Below, piece by piece: positions 55,248-63,878 of a DNA stretch of 64,000 nucleotides. The notes below the pieces were generated by a model. It worked only from the letters and a program-made list of their open reading frames with translations. It did not search any database and had not been told where the DNA came from. The stretch is from HB2-32-21 sp041603535 (GTDB taxonomy: Bacteria; Pseudomonadota; Gammaproteobacteria; Pseudomonadales; Porticoccaceae), in assembly GCA_041603535.1 (NCBI GenBank), contig JBFIEE010000010.1, positions 10,292-74,291 on the forward strand, written 5' to 3'. The position numbers and the translations under genes are program-made. How positions within the stretch are numbered: the stretch's first letter is position 1; the number at the start of each line of letters is the position of its first letter.

Positions 55248-56408
55248 ATGACCATGCCCTGGTTATCAGAAGACGATTTATTCATTAAGGAAACAGCCGA
55301 AAGGTTCGCCCGTGAGCGGCTGAAAGATGGCTATCAGGCAAGGGGCACGCAGCATCGCCTTGATCGCAAGCTGTTGCGCGAAATGGGGGCGCTGGGATTG
55401 ATCGCACCGACTTTTGGCGAAGCTTATGGGGGTATTGGCTCCACCAGTTTACTGTCCGGAGTGATCTGCGAGGCCATCGCCTATGCCGACCTGAGCATGA
55501 GCTATATGTGCATGACCACGCCACTGATCGGTGGGGTGATCGAAAAATACGGCAACGAAGCCATGAAAGAAGATGTGCTGCCGAAAATGGCTGCCGGTGA
55601 ACTCATCGTGCAATTAGGTCTGACCGAACCCCGTGGCGGTTCCGACGCCGCGAACCTCATCGTCAAAGCCGAAAAGAAGGGCGACAAGTACGTCATTAAC
55701 GGCGAGAAAACGTCCATCAGTTATGGCGATCAGGCTGAAATGATGTTGCTCTTTGCCCGCACTGATCAAAACAAACCGGGGGCTCACGGTGTCTCTGCGT
55801 TTTTAGCGCCGCTGGATTTACCCGGTGTCACCTGCACGCACTTTGATGATATCGGCACCCGTCCCGTGGGCCGTGGTCAGGTATTTTTTGACGATGTCGA
55901 AATTCCGGAAAGCGCATTGCTTGGCAATGAAGGCGAGGGTTTTACCAAGGTCATGGAAGGTTTCGATCTCAGCCGCATGCTTATTGCTCTGCAGTGCCTG
56001 GGTACCGCCCAGGCCTCGGTGGATGAAACCTGGCAGTATATTCAGGAGCGCGAAGCCTTTGGTCGACCCCTGGCCAAGTTTCAGGGGACGACTTTCCCCC
56101 TTGCTGAACACGAGGGCAAGATGGCCGCAGTGCGGGCGCTCTGCCACCAGGGCTTGATGATGCGCGACAAAGGCCTGCCGCATACGAGCCAGGCAGCAAT
56201 GGTGAAATGGATGGGCCCGAAACTGGCCACCGACGTGATTCAAAACTGCATCCTGCTCAATGGTCACTACGGCTATACCACTGACATGCCCCACCACCAG
56301 CGCATGATGGATGTTATGGGTCTGCAAATTGGTGACGGCACCGCGCAAATCATGAAAACCATTATTACCCGGGAAAAAATAGGCTCGATTGGCGTGGCCT
56401 ATAAATAA
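55248..56408 (+). CDS. Acyl-CoA dehydrogenase
   Basis: A 386-residue FAD acyl-CoA dehydrogenase with full-length N-terminal helices, the beta-domain (LTEPRGGSDAANL, GEKTSISYGDQAE) and a C-terminal domain with YGYTTDMPHHQRMMD ahead of the end. It resembles AliB-type cyclohexanecarboxyl-CoA dehydrogenases in the early ADLSMSYMCMTTPLIGG region. It would oxidise the CoA ester made by the ligase next door. AGGAG precedes the ATG. Substrate is inference. Confidence 0.92.
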   Translation: MTMPWLSEDDLFIKETAERFARERLKDGYQARGTQHRLDRKLLREMGALGLIAPTFGEAYGGIGSTSLLSGVICEAIAYADLSMSYMCMTTPLIGGVIEKYGNEAMKEDVLPKMAAGELIVQLGLTEPRGGSDAANLIVKAEKKGDKYVINGEKTSISYGDQAEMMLLFARTDQNKPGAHGVSAFLAPLDLPGVTCTHFDDIGTRPVGRGQVFFDDVEIPESALLGNEGEGFTKVMEGFDLSRMLIALQCLGTAQASVDETWQYIQEREAFGRPLAKFQGTTFPLAEHEGKMAAVRALCHQGLMMRDKGLPHTSQAAMVKWMGPKLATDVIQNCILLNGHYGYTTDMPHHQRMMDVMGLQIGDGTAQIMKTIITREKIGSIGVAYK

Positions 56409-56478
56409 ATAGGGGTGGCGTACAGATAAATATCTGGTGCCAAATAGTTGGCAGCCGACGCGTCAGCCTTACGGGAAG

Positions 56479-56508
56479 TGCCCAGCACGCAATGCACGGT
56501 ACTGGGCA
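56479..56508. terminator. Hairpin between converging dehydrogenase and BKACE genes
   Basis: TGCCCAG (56479-56485) and CTGGGCA (56502-56508) form a 7-bp stem with a 16-base loop. No strong T-run follows on either strand, so terminator function is only likely from position. Confidence 0.4.
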
Positions 56509-56519
56509 GCCTATTTCTA

Positions 56520-56578
56520 AATAGCGGTGTTTAAATGGCCGGGCTTGCAATAGCGGAGCCTAAACAGCAGTGTTTAAA
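56520..56578. repeat. Three decayed 16-bp repeats at the BKACE 3' end
   Basis: AATAGCGGTGTTTAAA (56520-56535), AATAGCGGAGCCTAAA (56549-56564) and AACAGCAGTGTTTAAA (56563-56578) are copies of one unit. The last overlaps the BKACE stop codon. Confidence 0.65.
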
Positions 56579-57455
56579 CGGATAGCCCCAGTATCTCTGC
56601 CGCTTCAGCAGGTGTGGCGACTTCGCGGCCCAGTCGCCGTGCCAGTTCCGTGACATGGCTTATCACATCAGCGTTGCTTGGCACGCCGAGTTCAAGGTAA
56701 GGCCAGTCGCCGAGCCCGATGGAGACATGCCCGCCCTCACGAATAATCTTTGGTGTAAGGGCTAGCAAATCACCGCCATGATTCATCGCTGTCCAGTGAA
56801 TATTACGGTCTTTGGGGATAAATAGGGTATGGGCATCCAGGCCCTGTTCGGTGCCGGGATGGGCTGATGGTAAGTCATCGCCAGTCATAATCAGGCAGGC
56901 GAAGGCGGGCTCGGTAATGGCGCCGATATCCATAAAAGCCAGAAACTGTCGGGTAAAACCCACATTCCACAACGACGCATAGGGTCTGACCGGCGTCGCC
57001 CGCAACTGCTCGGCAAAATGCAGCAAGGTTTTGGTGGTATTCAAATACACCGCCTCGTCACTGCGGAAGGATTTTGCCACAGGGTTATAGGCATCGATAT
57101 TGGTGGTGCCCATATCGAGGGGCGCGAAGTGGGGTCGGGTTGCGGGATCTTTGGCGAGTTCCAAAATCGGCTGAATTCGTTGAGCGGCATCGCCGTCATT
57201 GGCAAAAGCCCCCAGGGTCGGGTGAATCAAAATATCGCTGCCCGCTTTGATGCGGCGAATAATATCCGCGTAAACCGCCACGTCATGCTCCGGGCCGCCA
57301 TCTTCGCTGCGGGCATGGAAATGCACGATCGATGCTCCCGCTTCCCGACACTGAGTTGCGGCTTCGGCGATTTCCTCCGGCGACCAGGGCACATTGGGGT
57401 TGTGCCCCCGTCCGGCATATTCATTGATACGGGCTTCGATAATGAGCTTGTTCAT
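56574..57455 (-). CDS. Beta-keto acid cleavage enzyme (BKACE/DUF849)
   Basis: A 293-residue BKACE-family TIM-barrel enzyme. Zinc ligands His45 and His47 are in IVHFHARSEDGG; the third region MNHGGDLLAL and the C-terminal GGHVSIGLGDWPYLE are present. Family members condense a beta-keto acid with acetyl-CoA and split it to acetoacetate and a new CoA ester; the best known is the lysine-fermentation Kce. It faces the ligase/dehydrogenase run, and may take up a keto acid from the same pathway. Substrate cannot be assigned. Confidence 0.92.
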   Translation of the reverse strand: MNKLIIEARINEYAGRGHNPNVPWSPEEIAEAATQCREAGASIVHFHARSEDGGPEHDVAVYADIIRRIKAGSDILIHPTLGAFANDGDAAQRIQPILELAKDPATRPHFAPLDMGTTNIDAYNPVAKSFRSDEAVYLNTTKTLLHFAEQLRATPVRPYASLWNVGFTRQFLAFMDIGAITEPAFACLIMTGDDLPSAHPGTEQGLDAHTLFIPKDRNIHWTAMNHGGDLLALTPKIIREGGHVSIGLGDWPYLELGVPSNADVISHVTELARRLGREVATPAEAAEILGLSV

Positions 57456-57487
57456 GCCGGTCCCCTCCGTTTCATGGATGCATACGT

Positions 57488-57805
57488 TTAATCTGCGCCT
57501 TCAGGCCATAAGATACGTGGTGTGGGAAGAAAGATAAATGCTTTTTCCCTAGGGAACCTCCGTGGGGTGACGGCCTCACCAAACTCTGGAGCAACCACCT
57601 GAGTCGCGATATATCGCGCCAAGACCCCGGTGCCGCAGGTTACATCAAGAACGCTAGCGCCGGTCATGATGGTGGTTGTAGCCACCAGTTTCTTGGGCCA
57701 TGCCTTAAAAAGTGCGGGCACGAAGAACGCTAAGTAGATATCGGTGGCGTCCTCACCAACCTGGCCTTTTTTGTCATCCCTTGTCACTGCTCCACCCTCG
57801 CGCAT
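57488..57805 (-). pseudogene. Methyltransferase fragment
   Basis: The first 60 codons read like the start of a class I SAM-dependent methyltransferase (DIYLAFFVPALFKAWP, then motif I VLDVTCGTGVLARYIA). After about residue 65 all homology is lost and the frame ends within 40 codons. The remaining two-thirds of such an enzyme is missing, so this is a truncated remnant. It sits upstream of BKACE on the same strand and next to a second broken gene. Confidence 0.65.
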
Positions 57806-57829
57806 TGCGTAGAGGTTGCTATGCTAGAG

Positions 57830-58159
57830 CTGGCCAGCAGGCTCGTGCTAGTACAATACTTGTACGGCGCGCCGGCGTGCTTTGCCGCAAGCAGTCTGGC
57901 CGGAATGTCACGTATAAACTGACAACAGCCGGAGAAGACTTGCGGCCCGTTATTACCGCTGGGCGTCTGGGGGCAGCGCTGGGCAAGAAGCGACATGTCC
58001 CGGCGACATCTCGATCCCGGCTATTTGATGTGGGATATTCGTCGGCGCATAGATACCGGATTCTTCCCCGATACCCGTGTCGTGCTCAAATTTGAGTTTA
58101 GTGACTATATCGCCAGGCAGCGCTTCTGGTGGCTGACAAAATCTCTTAGAACCGTTTAA
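57830..58159 (+). pseudogene. Frameshifted HxlR-type regulator remnant
   Basis: Two consecutive reading frames carry the C-terminal half of an HxlR-like winged-helix regulator. The first (to about 57960) reads RRAGVL and then GRNVTYKLTTAGEDLRPVI; the second continues GVWGQRWARSDMSRRHLDPG, YLMWDIRRRIDT and VVLKFEFSD up to a stop at 58157-58159. A single-base deletion near 57959-57961 explains the break. The N-terminal DNA-binding half is missing. It overlaps the end of the M48 gene by four bases. Confidence 0.7.
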
Positions 58160-60078
58160 GCCAGATAAGGTGGTAGTGGGCAGTCCAGTACATCACCGAT
58201 TGCCCGCATAAGCTCCATCTCAGTGGCTGAATAGTGCTGATCCTGGGTGATCACTGCCAGGCAGGCTTTTAACAGACGAGGTTTTATAAGCGGTTTTAAC
58301 AGGGCCAGATTATCGACGGCGGTATTGAGATTTTCGACGCTGAGCTGATCACGCGGCAATAACACCAGGTTGTTAAAATTGAGTTCTTTTTCCGCCATGG
58401 CGAGGGCAGCTTCGATGGTGGATGCATCCTTCACACAGCTATGAGCCAACATGCTCATCAGCACATCAATGTGCGTCTTTACCATATTTAGCGATTCGAA
58501 CTTCGCGAGTTTTTTCACTGCGCGACCATATTCTGCATCAAGATGATGGAAAAGAATTTTTTGCAGTGACCACTCGAATAGATCTATCTGCTGGTCTGCC
58601 TGAATGAGGAACAATAGATTCTTTTTGAAAGCCTGATATTGTGATGCAGACAATTCACGAAGCAAGGGCAGGGCCATATCAACCAATGGCAAACGAAAGC
58701 GGATATCGAGTGATTTTATCGGTGCACGTAACTGAGCCACCGTTGCAAAAATACCCCCGTCATCAAGCGATTTGAGTTGCTGAAGCTGCCTGCCGAGAAT
58801 GTCCGGCTGTGTGCTAAGCAGCAGGCAATACATGATGGCCCGCGCCCCATTGGGCTCATGTGCTGCCTCGTAAATAAATCCTGGGATGTCGTTTAGCAGG
58901 CCAGCTGAATAATCCAGATGCGCCGCGCTGGATTGGCCAACGCTATTTAGTATCTGATTCGCAACGCCTGCGCTTAACACCGCTGTTTTTAAGGTTTCAG
59001 CTCGGGACGTTGGAGCAGCCGGTGCCGTAGACTGCGCAGTTTCACGTTCGCCTTCGCTGACCTCTTCGTGCACGGGTGTAAAGATGCCGTCCCAGCGCGG
59101 ATCAATGCGCTTAATGCGAACTTTCAATGGCGGGTGCGTGGCGAATATAGATTGCAGGGTCGAGCGTATTCCAGCACTAAAATAGGCATGACTCATAGAC
59201 GGCGCCTGTGGTGACTCCAGTTCGGATCCTGGGGCATAACCGCCAATCTTTTTAAGCGCGCCAGCAATGCCCTGATTGTTTCTCGTAAACTGCACAGCCG
59301 AGGCATCGGCAAGAAACTCGCGCTGTCGACTGACTGAGGACTTGATCAGATTGCCAAAGAAGGTGCCGCCATAGCCGATGACCAACAAGCCGATGCCCAG
59401 ACCCAGAATCGGGCCGGCATTTTTGCTGGAACCGCCACGGGTAGATCTCAAGATGTAGTACCCGATCAAACCGATCAGCAAGATACCGTGCAGAATGCCG
59501 ATTAAGCGGATGTTTAATCGCATATCGCCGTGCAGGATATGGCTGAATTCATGGGCAATTACGCCCTGCAACTCCTCCCGGCTGAGGTAAGCGATGGTGC
59601 CACGGGTCAAACCGATCACCGCATCACTGCGTGTAAAGCCCGCGGCAAAGGCATTGATGCCCTGTTCGTGCTCCAGCAGGTAGACCGGCGGTACTGGGGT
59701 GCCTGAGGCAATGGCCATTTCTTCCACGACGTTCAGGGCCTTGCGCTCGTGTGGATCAAGGGTGCGCTGGTTGATCAAGCGCCCACCCAGAGATTTCGCA
59801 ACAGTTCTGCCACCACCGGAAAGCGCCAGGGTTTTGTAGGCGCTGCCACAGCAAATAACCAGAGTGACAAGGGCGCCGATAGCCAGAAAAACCTGCCAGT
59901 TAAATTGGGCTGCAATCAGCCCCAGGCTGACACCTTCTTCACGTGGCGCCAGGAAACCAAACAAGACCATCACCAGCAGGTTGGTAATCAAAATCAGGCT
60001 GAGCACCGCCAGGGTGAAAAGAATCACCAGGCGAGTGGTGTTGCGGTGCGCGGCGTCCTGTGCCTCGAAAAAGTCCAT
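58156..60078 (-). CDS. M48 family membrane metalloprotease
   Basis: A 640-residue zinc protease of the M48 family. Two membrane helices lie at about 18-42 and 62-80; the zinc motif HEFSH is at 176-180 and the third ligand region is RQREFLADASA near 260-270. Two more helices lie between. After the protease domain a 300-residue C-terminal helical region (from about 340) follows, larger than in HtpX. It is next to a LemA gene on the same strand with three bases between; LemA-M48 pairs are common. Physiological substrate is unknown. Probably inner-membrane quality control. Confidence 0.92.
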   Translation of the reverse strand: MDFFEAQDAAHRNTTRLVILFTLAVLSLILITNLLVMVLFGFLAPREEGVSLGLIAAQFNWQVFLAIGALVTLVICCGSAYKTLALSGGGRTVAKSLGGRLINQRTLDPHERKALNVVEEMAIASGTPVPPVYLLEHEQGINAFAAGFTRSDAVIGLTRGTIAYLSREELQGVIAHEFSHILHGDMRLNIRLIGILHGILLIGLIGYYILRSTRGGSSKNAGPILGLGIGLLVIGYGGTFFGNLIKSSVSRQREFLADASAVQFTRNNQGIAGALKKIGGYAPGSELESPQAPSMSHAYFSAGIRSTLQSIFATHPPLKVRIKRIDPRWDGIFTPVHEEVSEGERETAQSTAPAAPTSRAETLKTAVLSAGVANQILNSVGQSSAAHLDYSAGLLNDIPGFIYEAAHEPNGARAIMYCLLLSTQPDILGRQLQQLKSLDDGGIFATVAQLRAPIKSLDIRFRLPLVDMALPLLRELSASQYQAFKKNLLFLIQADQQIDLFEWSLQKILFHHLDAEYGRAVKKLAKFESLNMVKTHIDVLMSMLAHSCVKDASTIEAALAMAEKELNFNNLVLLPRDQLSVENLNTAVDNLALLKPLIKPRLLKACLAVITQDQHYSATEMELMRAIGDVLDCPLPPYLA

Positions 60079-60081
60079 TAC

Positions 60082-60678
60082 CTAGAAGGAGACTTTGGGG
60101 GCGACCTGAATTGCTGCGCTATCTTCAAATTCCAGCAATGTCGCATCGGCGCGATGGCCAAAACTGGTTGCAAAGAAGACCGGGGGAAAGCTTTGCTTAT
60201 AGGTGTTATAGGCCATAACCTGATCGTTAAATGCCTGCCGTGCAAAGCCCACTTTGTTTTCTGTGGTAATTAATTCTTCACTAAGCTGCATCATGTTCTG
60301 GTTGGCCTTCAAATCGGGGTAGGCCTCCATAACCACGTTCAATTTGCCCATGGCGCCAGACAACTGGCCTTCGGCACTTGTCAGGGATTTAATCGCTTCC
60401 GCATTACCCGGGTTCGCGGCCGCGGCGGCCAGGCCCTGGGCGGCTGAATTGCGTGCAGAGATCACCGCTTCCAGTGTTTCGCGTTCGTGTTTGAGATAAC
60501 CCCTGGCGGTTTCGATAAGGTTAGGAATGAGGTCATAGCGTCGTTTTAGCTGTACTTCAATCTGCGCAAAGGCATTTTCGTAGCGGTTCTTTAACGCCAC
60601 CAACCTGTTGTATATGGAGATTATATAAAGCACGACAGCAACAATAATGACAAGAATAATGATAAGCGAAATATTCAT
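60082..60678 (-). CDS. LemA family protein
   Basis: A 198-residue LemA protein: one N-terminal membrane helix (residues 3-22), then a long helical domain with YNRLVALKNRYENAFAQIEVQLKRRYDLIPNL, the family hallmark, and ENKVGFARQAFNDQVMAYN near the end. LemA proteins are periplasm-facing helical bundles of unclear role, often coupled to an M48 protease or TPM-domain protein, as here. Confidence 0.94.
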   Translation of the reverse strand: MNISLIIILVIIVAVVLYIISIYNRLVALKNRYENAFAQIEVQLKRRYDLIPNLIETARGYLKHERETLEAVISARNSAAQGLAAAAANPGNAEAIKSLTSAEGQLSGAMGKLNVVMEAYPDLKANQNMMQLSEELITTENKVGFARQAFNDQVMAYNTYKQSFPPVFFATSFGHRADATLLEFEDSAAIQVAPKVSF

Positions 60679-61071
60679 GGTACGGCCTCTTTGAGGTTAG
60701 TGATTGCCATGGACGCCCTCATCATAATGCTATGACTGGGCTGCGATAAAACCATGGCCGCGGGCAGATTGGCCGTCCATCAAACGTCCGGTATGCCAAT
60801 ATTTATATTCTTTTGCATACACAATGAAGTCGCAAGATACAGCTGTTTTAGGCGGCATTATTTTGTCGATCATATTGAAGTTGAACTTTCGATACGTTGT
60901 GGTTCAATGCTTCCTGGCCTCTTCTGTGGGTTTGTCGAACCTTATCATGCCAGAAAACTCGAACTTTTGGTGCTTGTGCTATTCCGAGAAACGGTCTCTG
61001 GAGGGTTGCAGCCCATGGGAAGTGAACCCAACTGAACGAGAGGTGCAGTAGCGATCAAACAATCCCAGACC
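60679..61071. other. Spacer without a recognisable gene
   Basis: One frame at 60824-61051 could encode 75 residues with a hydrophobic start (LGGIILSIILKL), but codon use looks unlike its neighbours and I see no family. It may be a decayed gene or non-coding. No terminator or RNA gene is seen. Confidence 0.4.
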
Positions 61072-61689
61072 ATGCTCGATAAAATTGAGCGCGTCACGCT
61101 CGGGCATTACGAAGCAAACGCGGAGTCTTTTTGGCAGGGTACGCGATACCATGATGTTAGCCAGAACATAGACGCCTTGTTGCAGGCATTGCCCAGTGGC
61201 AAGGCTCTGGATATTCTCGATTTTGGCTGTGGGCCAGGGCGCGATTTACTGACCTTCAAACAGCTCGGCCATCGGCCAACGGGGTTGGATGGGAGTCGGG
61301 CCTTTTGTGAAATGGCGCGGCGATATAGCGGCTGTCCAGTATTGCATCAGCAGTTCCTAAGCCTGGATTTGGGCGCAGGCGATTACGATGGCATTTTTGC
61401 CAATGCTTCGTTATTCCATGTTCCTGGTGCGGAGTTGGTTCGGGTTTTAAGCTTGTGTCATCGTGCGCTGCGAGTTGACGGCGTGTTATTTATGTCCAAT
61501 CCGCGAGGTGATGCCGAAGGCTGGCAAGGTGAGCGCTACGGTCATTACATGGAGTTCGAGCAGAGCAAATGGTGTCTTGAGCAGGCGGGGTTTAGTATCC
61601 TCAATCACTATTACCGGCCTGCGGGCAGGCCACTGCATCAACAACCCTGGTTGGCCATAGTGTGTCAGCGCCAGAGTTGTCCGGACTGA
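61072..61689 (+). CDS. Class I SAM-dependent methyltransferase
   Basis: A 205-residue methyltransferase. Motif I reads ILDFGCGPGRDLL near residues 48-60, motif II GLDGSRAFCEMA, and motif post-II YDGIFANASLFHVP. A tellurite-resistance TehB-like or small-molecule methyltransferase is possible, but the substrate cannot be told. It precedes the DUF411 gene on the same strand. Confidence 0.88.
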   Translation: MLDKIERVTLGHYEANAESFWQGTRYHDVSQNIDALLQALPSGKALDILDFGCGPGRDLLTFKQLGHRPTGLDGSRAFCEMARRYSGCPVLHQQFLSLDLGAGDYDGIFANASLFHVPGAELVRVLSLCHRALRVDGVLFMSNPRGDAEGWQGERYGHYMEFEQSKWCLEQAGFSILNHYYRPAGRPLHQQPWLAIVCQRQSCPD

Positions 61690-61803
61690 GCATCCGGGCT
61701 GAGTTTGTCAGTACTCGCAGGCAGGCCTTACGCAAACCAGCTGGCTACGGAGGCGAGATATGGGTATTTTACCCGGCAGGTTAATATGCATCGGGAGGCT
61801 CGA

Positions 61804-62394
61804 ATGCGCACCAGATTGGCTTTACGCAGGTTGTTATCGTTGACGTGGTTACCACTGACAGTGTCGGCATGTCTGTTATCGATAGTTTCGATGACTGCCT
61901 GTTCAGATGGATCCAGCGAGTTTGGGGCATCTCAACACAGCGACCAACAGGCTGCCCAGGCACCGCAAGATGTTGCTGGGCCAGCTGGCGCTGGCATCGC
62001 TATCGATGTTTATAAAAGCCCGACCTGCGGTTGTTGTGGCAAGTGGGTTACGCATGCTGAGCAGAACGGGTTTTCACCGACGACGCACCACCCGGAAGAC
62101 TTGAATAAATTAAAGGCCGAGCACGGTATTGCGCCGCAGTATCAGTCTTGCCACACAACTGTGTCCCAGCAGGGCTATGTGTTTGAGGGGCATGTTCCGG
62201 CCCGTTATATTCATCAATTTCTCGCGGCGCCACCCGCTGACGCGCTGGGCCTGGCAGTGCCCGCGATGCCGGTCGGTAGTCCGGGCATGGAGGTGGACGA
62301 TCGCTTTATGCCTTATCAGGTCCTGTTGCTTAAGCGCGACGGCAGTGTGGCAATTTTTGCCGAGGTTGGCAGTCTCGCTCAGCAATACGAGTAG
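61804..62394 (+). CDS. DUF411 putative metal-binding lipoprotein
   Basis: A 196-residue protein with a signal peptide ending in a lipobox-like MTAC (cysteine near 38), a Ser/Gln-rich linker, and a DUF411 domain with TCGCC (Cys75, Cys77, Cys78) in SPTCGCCGKWVTHAEQNGF, then CHTTVSQQGYVFEGHVPA and AVPAMPVGSPGMEV. DUF411 proteins are often found near copper genes and are thought to handle metal in the periplasm. The ATG at 61804 is chosen because GGGAGG lies 7 bases ahead; a longer start at 61705 or 61786 would lack the signal-peptide fit. Confidence 0.85.
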   Translation: MRTRLALRRLLSLTWLPLTVSACLLSIVSMTACSDGSSEFGASQHSDQQAAQAPQDVAGPAGAGIAIDVYKSPTCGCCGKWVTHAEQNGFSPTTHHPEDLNKLKAEHGIAPQYQSCHTTVSQQGYVFEGHVPARYIHQFLAAPPADALGLAVPAMPVGSPGMEVDDRFMPYQVLLLKRDGSVAIFAEVGSLAQQYE

Positions 62395-62668
62395 GTATTC
62401 CTGAACCAGGTTATGTCTGAAAAAAGTTCGCAGGCGGGTTATTTAGCAGTGCCAGATATGTACGCTCAAACCGCTAAACCTGCGTCTCACGACGTCGTTT
62501 AGTTTCAGTTGAGCGCCACCCAGCAGGACGCCTCGTTACTCGGCCTGGCCGTGCTAGACTCCAGAATTCCGGGTGTATCCGACACGGAACCCAGGGGTCG
62601 GGTCGCGTGGTTTGGGTGGCGATGGGCTGACATATATCAAGCGGGTGGCGAGGGTGAAGGTTTAGGCG

Positions 62669-63352
62669 ATGTGCTTTTCTGCGACGGCGAGTTTTGCAGC
62701 GGCGGCTATGTTGGTGCCGGCGGGCCTGTATTGCCTGAAAAAGTCCAACGACATAGATCAGCGCTATTGGGTATTGGCCATGTTGCCGTTGTTATTTGGG
62801 TTGCAGCAGTTACTGGAAGGTGGTGTGTGGGTCGCGCTGACCGCTGGCGACGCAGCCGCAGCCCGCGGTTTTACATTTGGGTTTTTGTTTTTCTCCCATT
62901 TTGTCTGGTTGGGCTGGATTCCCTATTCATCATATCTGACTGAGGCGCGGGCCGGTCGCAAACGTCTGTTTTTGGCGATCGCCTGGGTTGGTGTGTTGAT
63001 GGGTACTTATATGTATGTGCCTCTGTTCTTCATGCCGGCGTGGGTCGATGTGTCTATAGTCCGGCAGGCCATTGATTATGATCTGGTTTTTGCACTGGAT
63101 CGCTACCTGTCACAGCCACTGCAAACCGTTTTCTACGGCTTGATTATTCTCCTGCCATTGCTGTTGTCGTCCGATCTTTATCACCGGGTGCTGGGCGGCA
63201 TGGTGCTAGTTGCCGCGTTGGTAACCCTGACCCTGTTTGACTGGGTGTTTATTTCAGTGTGGTGTTATTTCGCGGCGATTATTTCTCTGTATATTTTCTT
63301 CATGGTTACGCGGCGCGTTCAGGTAGCACGCCTGCCTGATGTGGTGAGCTAG
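62669..63352 (+). CDS. DUF6629 membrane protein
   Basis: A 227-residue polytopic membrane protein with about seven helices, starting with the family signature MCFSATASF. Function is unknown. The ATG at 62669 gives this signature. An overlapping frame from 62509 reads into the same DNA with low-quality residues and is rejected. The 270-base spacer before it holds no gene I can see. Confidence 0.85.
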   Translation: MCFSATASFAAAAMLVPAGLYCLKKSNDIDQRYWVLAMLPLLFGLQQLLEGGVWVALTAGDAAAARGFTFGFLFFSHFVWLGWIPYSSYLTEARAGRKRLFLAIAWVGVLMGTYMYVPLFFMPAWVDVSIVRQAIDYDLVFALDRYLSQPLQTVFYGLIILLPLLLSSDLYHRVLGGMVLVAALVTLTLFDWVFISVWCYFAAIISLYIFFMVTRRVQVARLPDVVS

Positions 63353-63391
63353 GCTGACAATTCAACCAGAAAACGTCAGCACAGAACGCCG

Positions 63392-63622
63392 TCAGCCTTC
63401 AATGATCAACAGTAAATCCTGCGCATGTTCCGCCGCTTTTCTTCCCAGCTCGGTAAGGTAGCCGCCGTCTGCCTGGGAAATCAAAGCTTTATCAAATAAA
63501 CGTTGCACCGCTGCGATTACTTCAGGTTCGGCTGATGAGTGAATTTTCAGACCTTCCTGGGTCGTCTTAAGGTTGTAGCGAGCCAGGATGTTGAGCTCTT
63601 CAATATGTTGCAGGGTATACAT
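63392..63622 (-). CDS. TIGR02647 family small protein
   Basis: A 76-residue protein (YTLQHIEELNILARYNLKTTQEGLKIH, then LFDKALISQADGGYLTELGRKAAEHA) of the TIGR02647 family, known from Pseudomonas-type genomes. A winged-helix-like layout suggests DNA binding, but function is unknown. Convergent with the DUF6629 gene. The 256 bases after it toward 63878 hold nothing that I can support. Confidence 0.82.
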   Translation of the reverse strand: MYTLQHIEELNILARYNLKTTQEGLKIHSSAEPEVIAAVQRLFDKALISQADGGYLTELGRKAAEHAQDLLLIIEG

Positions 63623-63878
63623 CAGGGGTCATCCTGTTGACGATGAGTGCCTTAGTGTACGTGAAAAAGGTGTGCTGCCAAACAGACAGTAATTAGCATC
63701 GTTGCTGACGGAAAACTCTCAGTAATTTCGAGCTTGTCAGCAACCCCGCCATTGTTGGAACTGAGTGATTGGTCAGGGCCAATAAACCAGGGACCGATAG
63801 CAAACTCCGCCTGGTTGACCAGTTATAGGACGTGTTTGGGTGGTCGGACTGAAACGGTTTGGTAGAAAGTTAGCCTGC

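Noticed and set aside
62509..62943. A 144-codon frame overlapping the DUF6629 gene.
   Set aside because: The residues look like out-of-frame translation, while the competing frame has a clear family signature.
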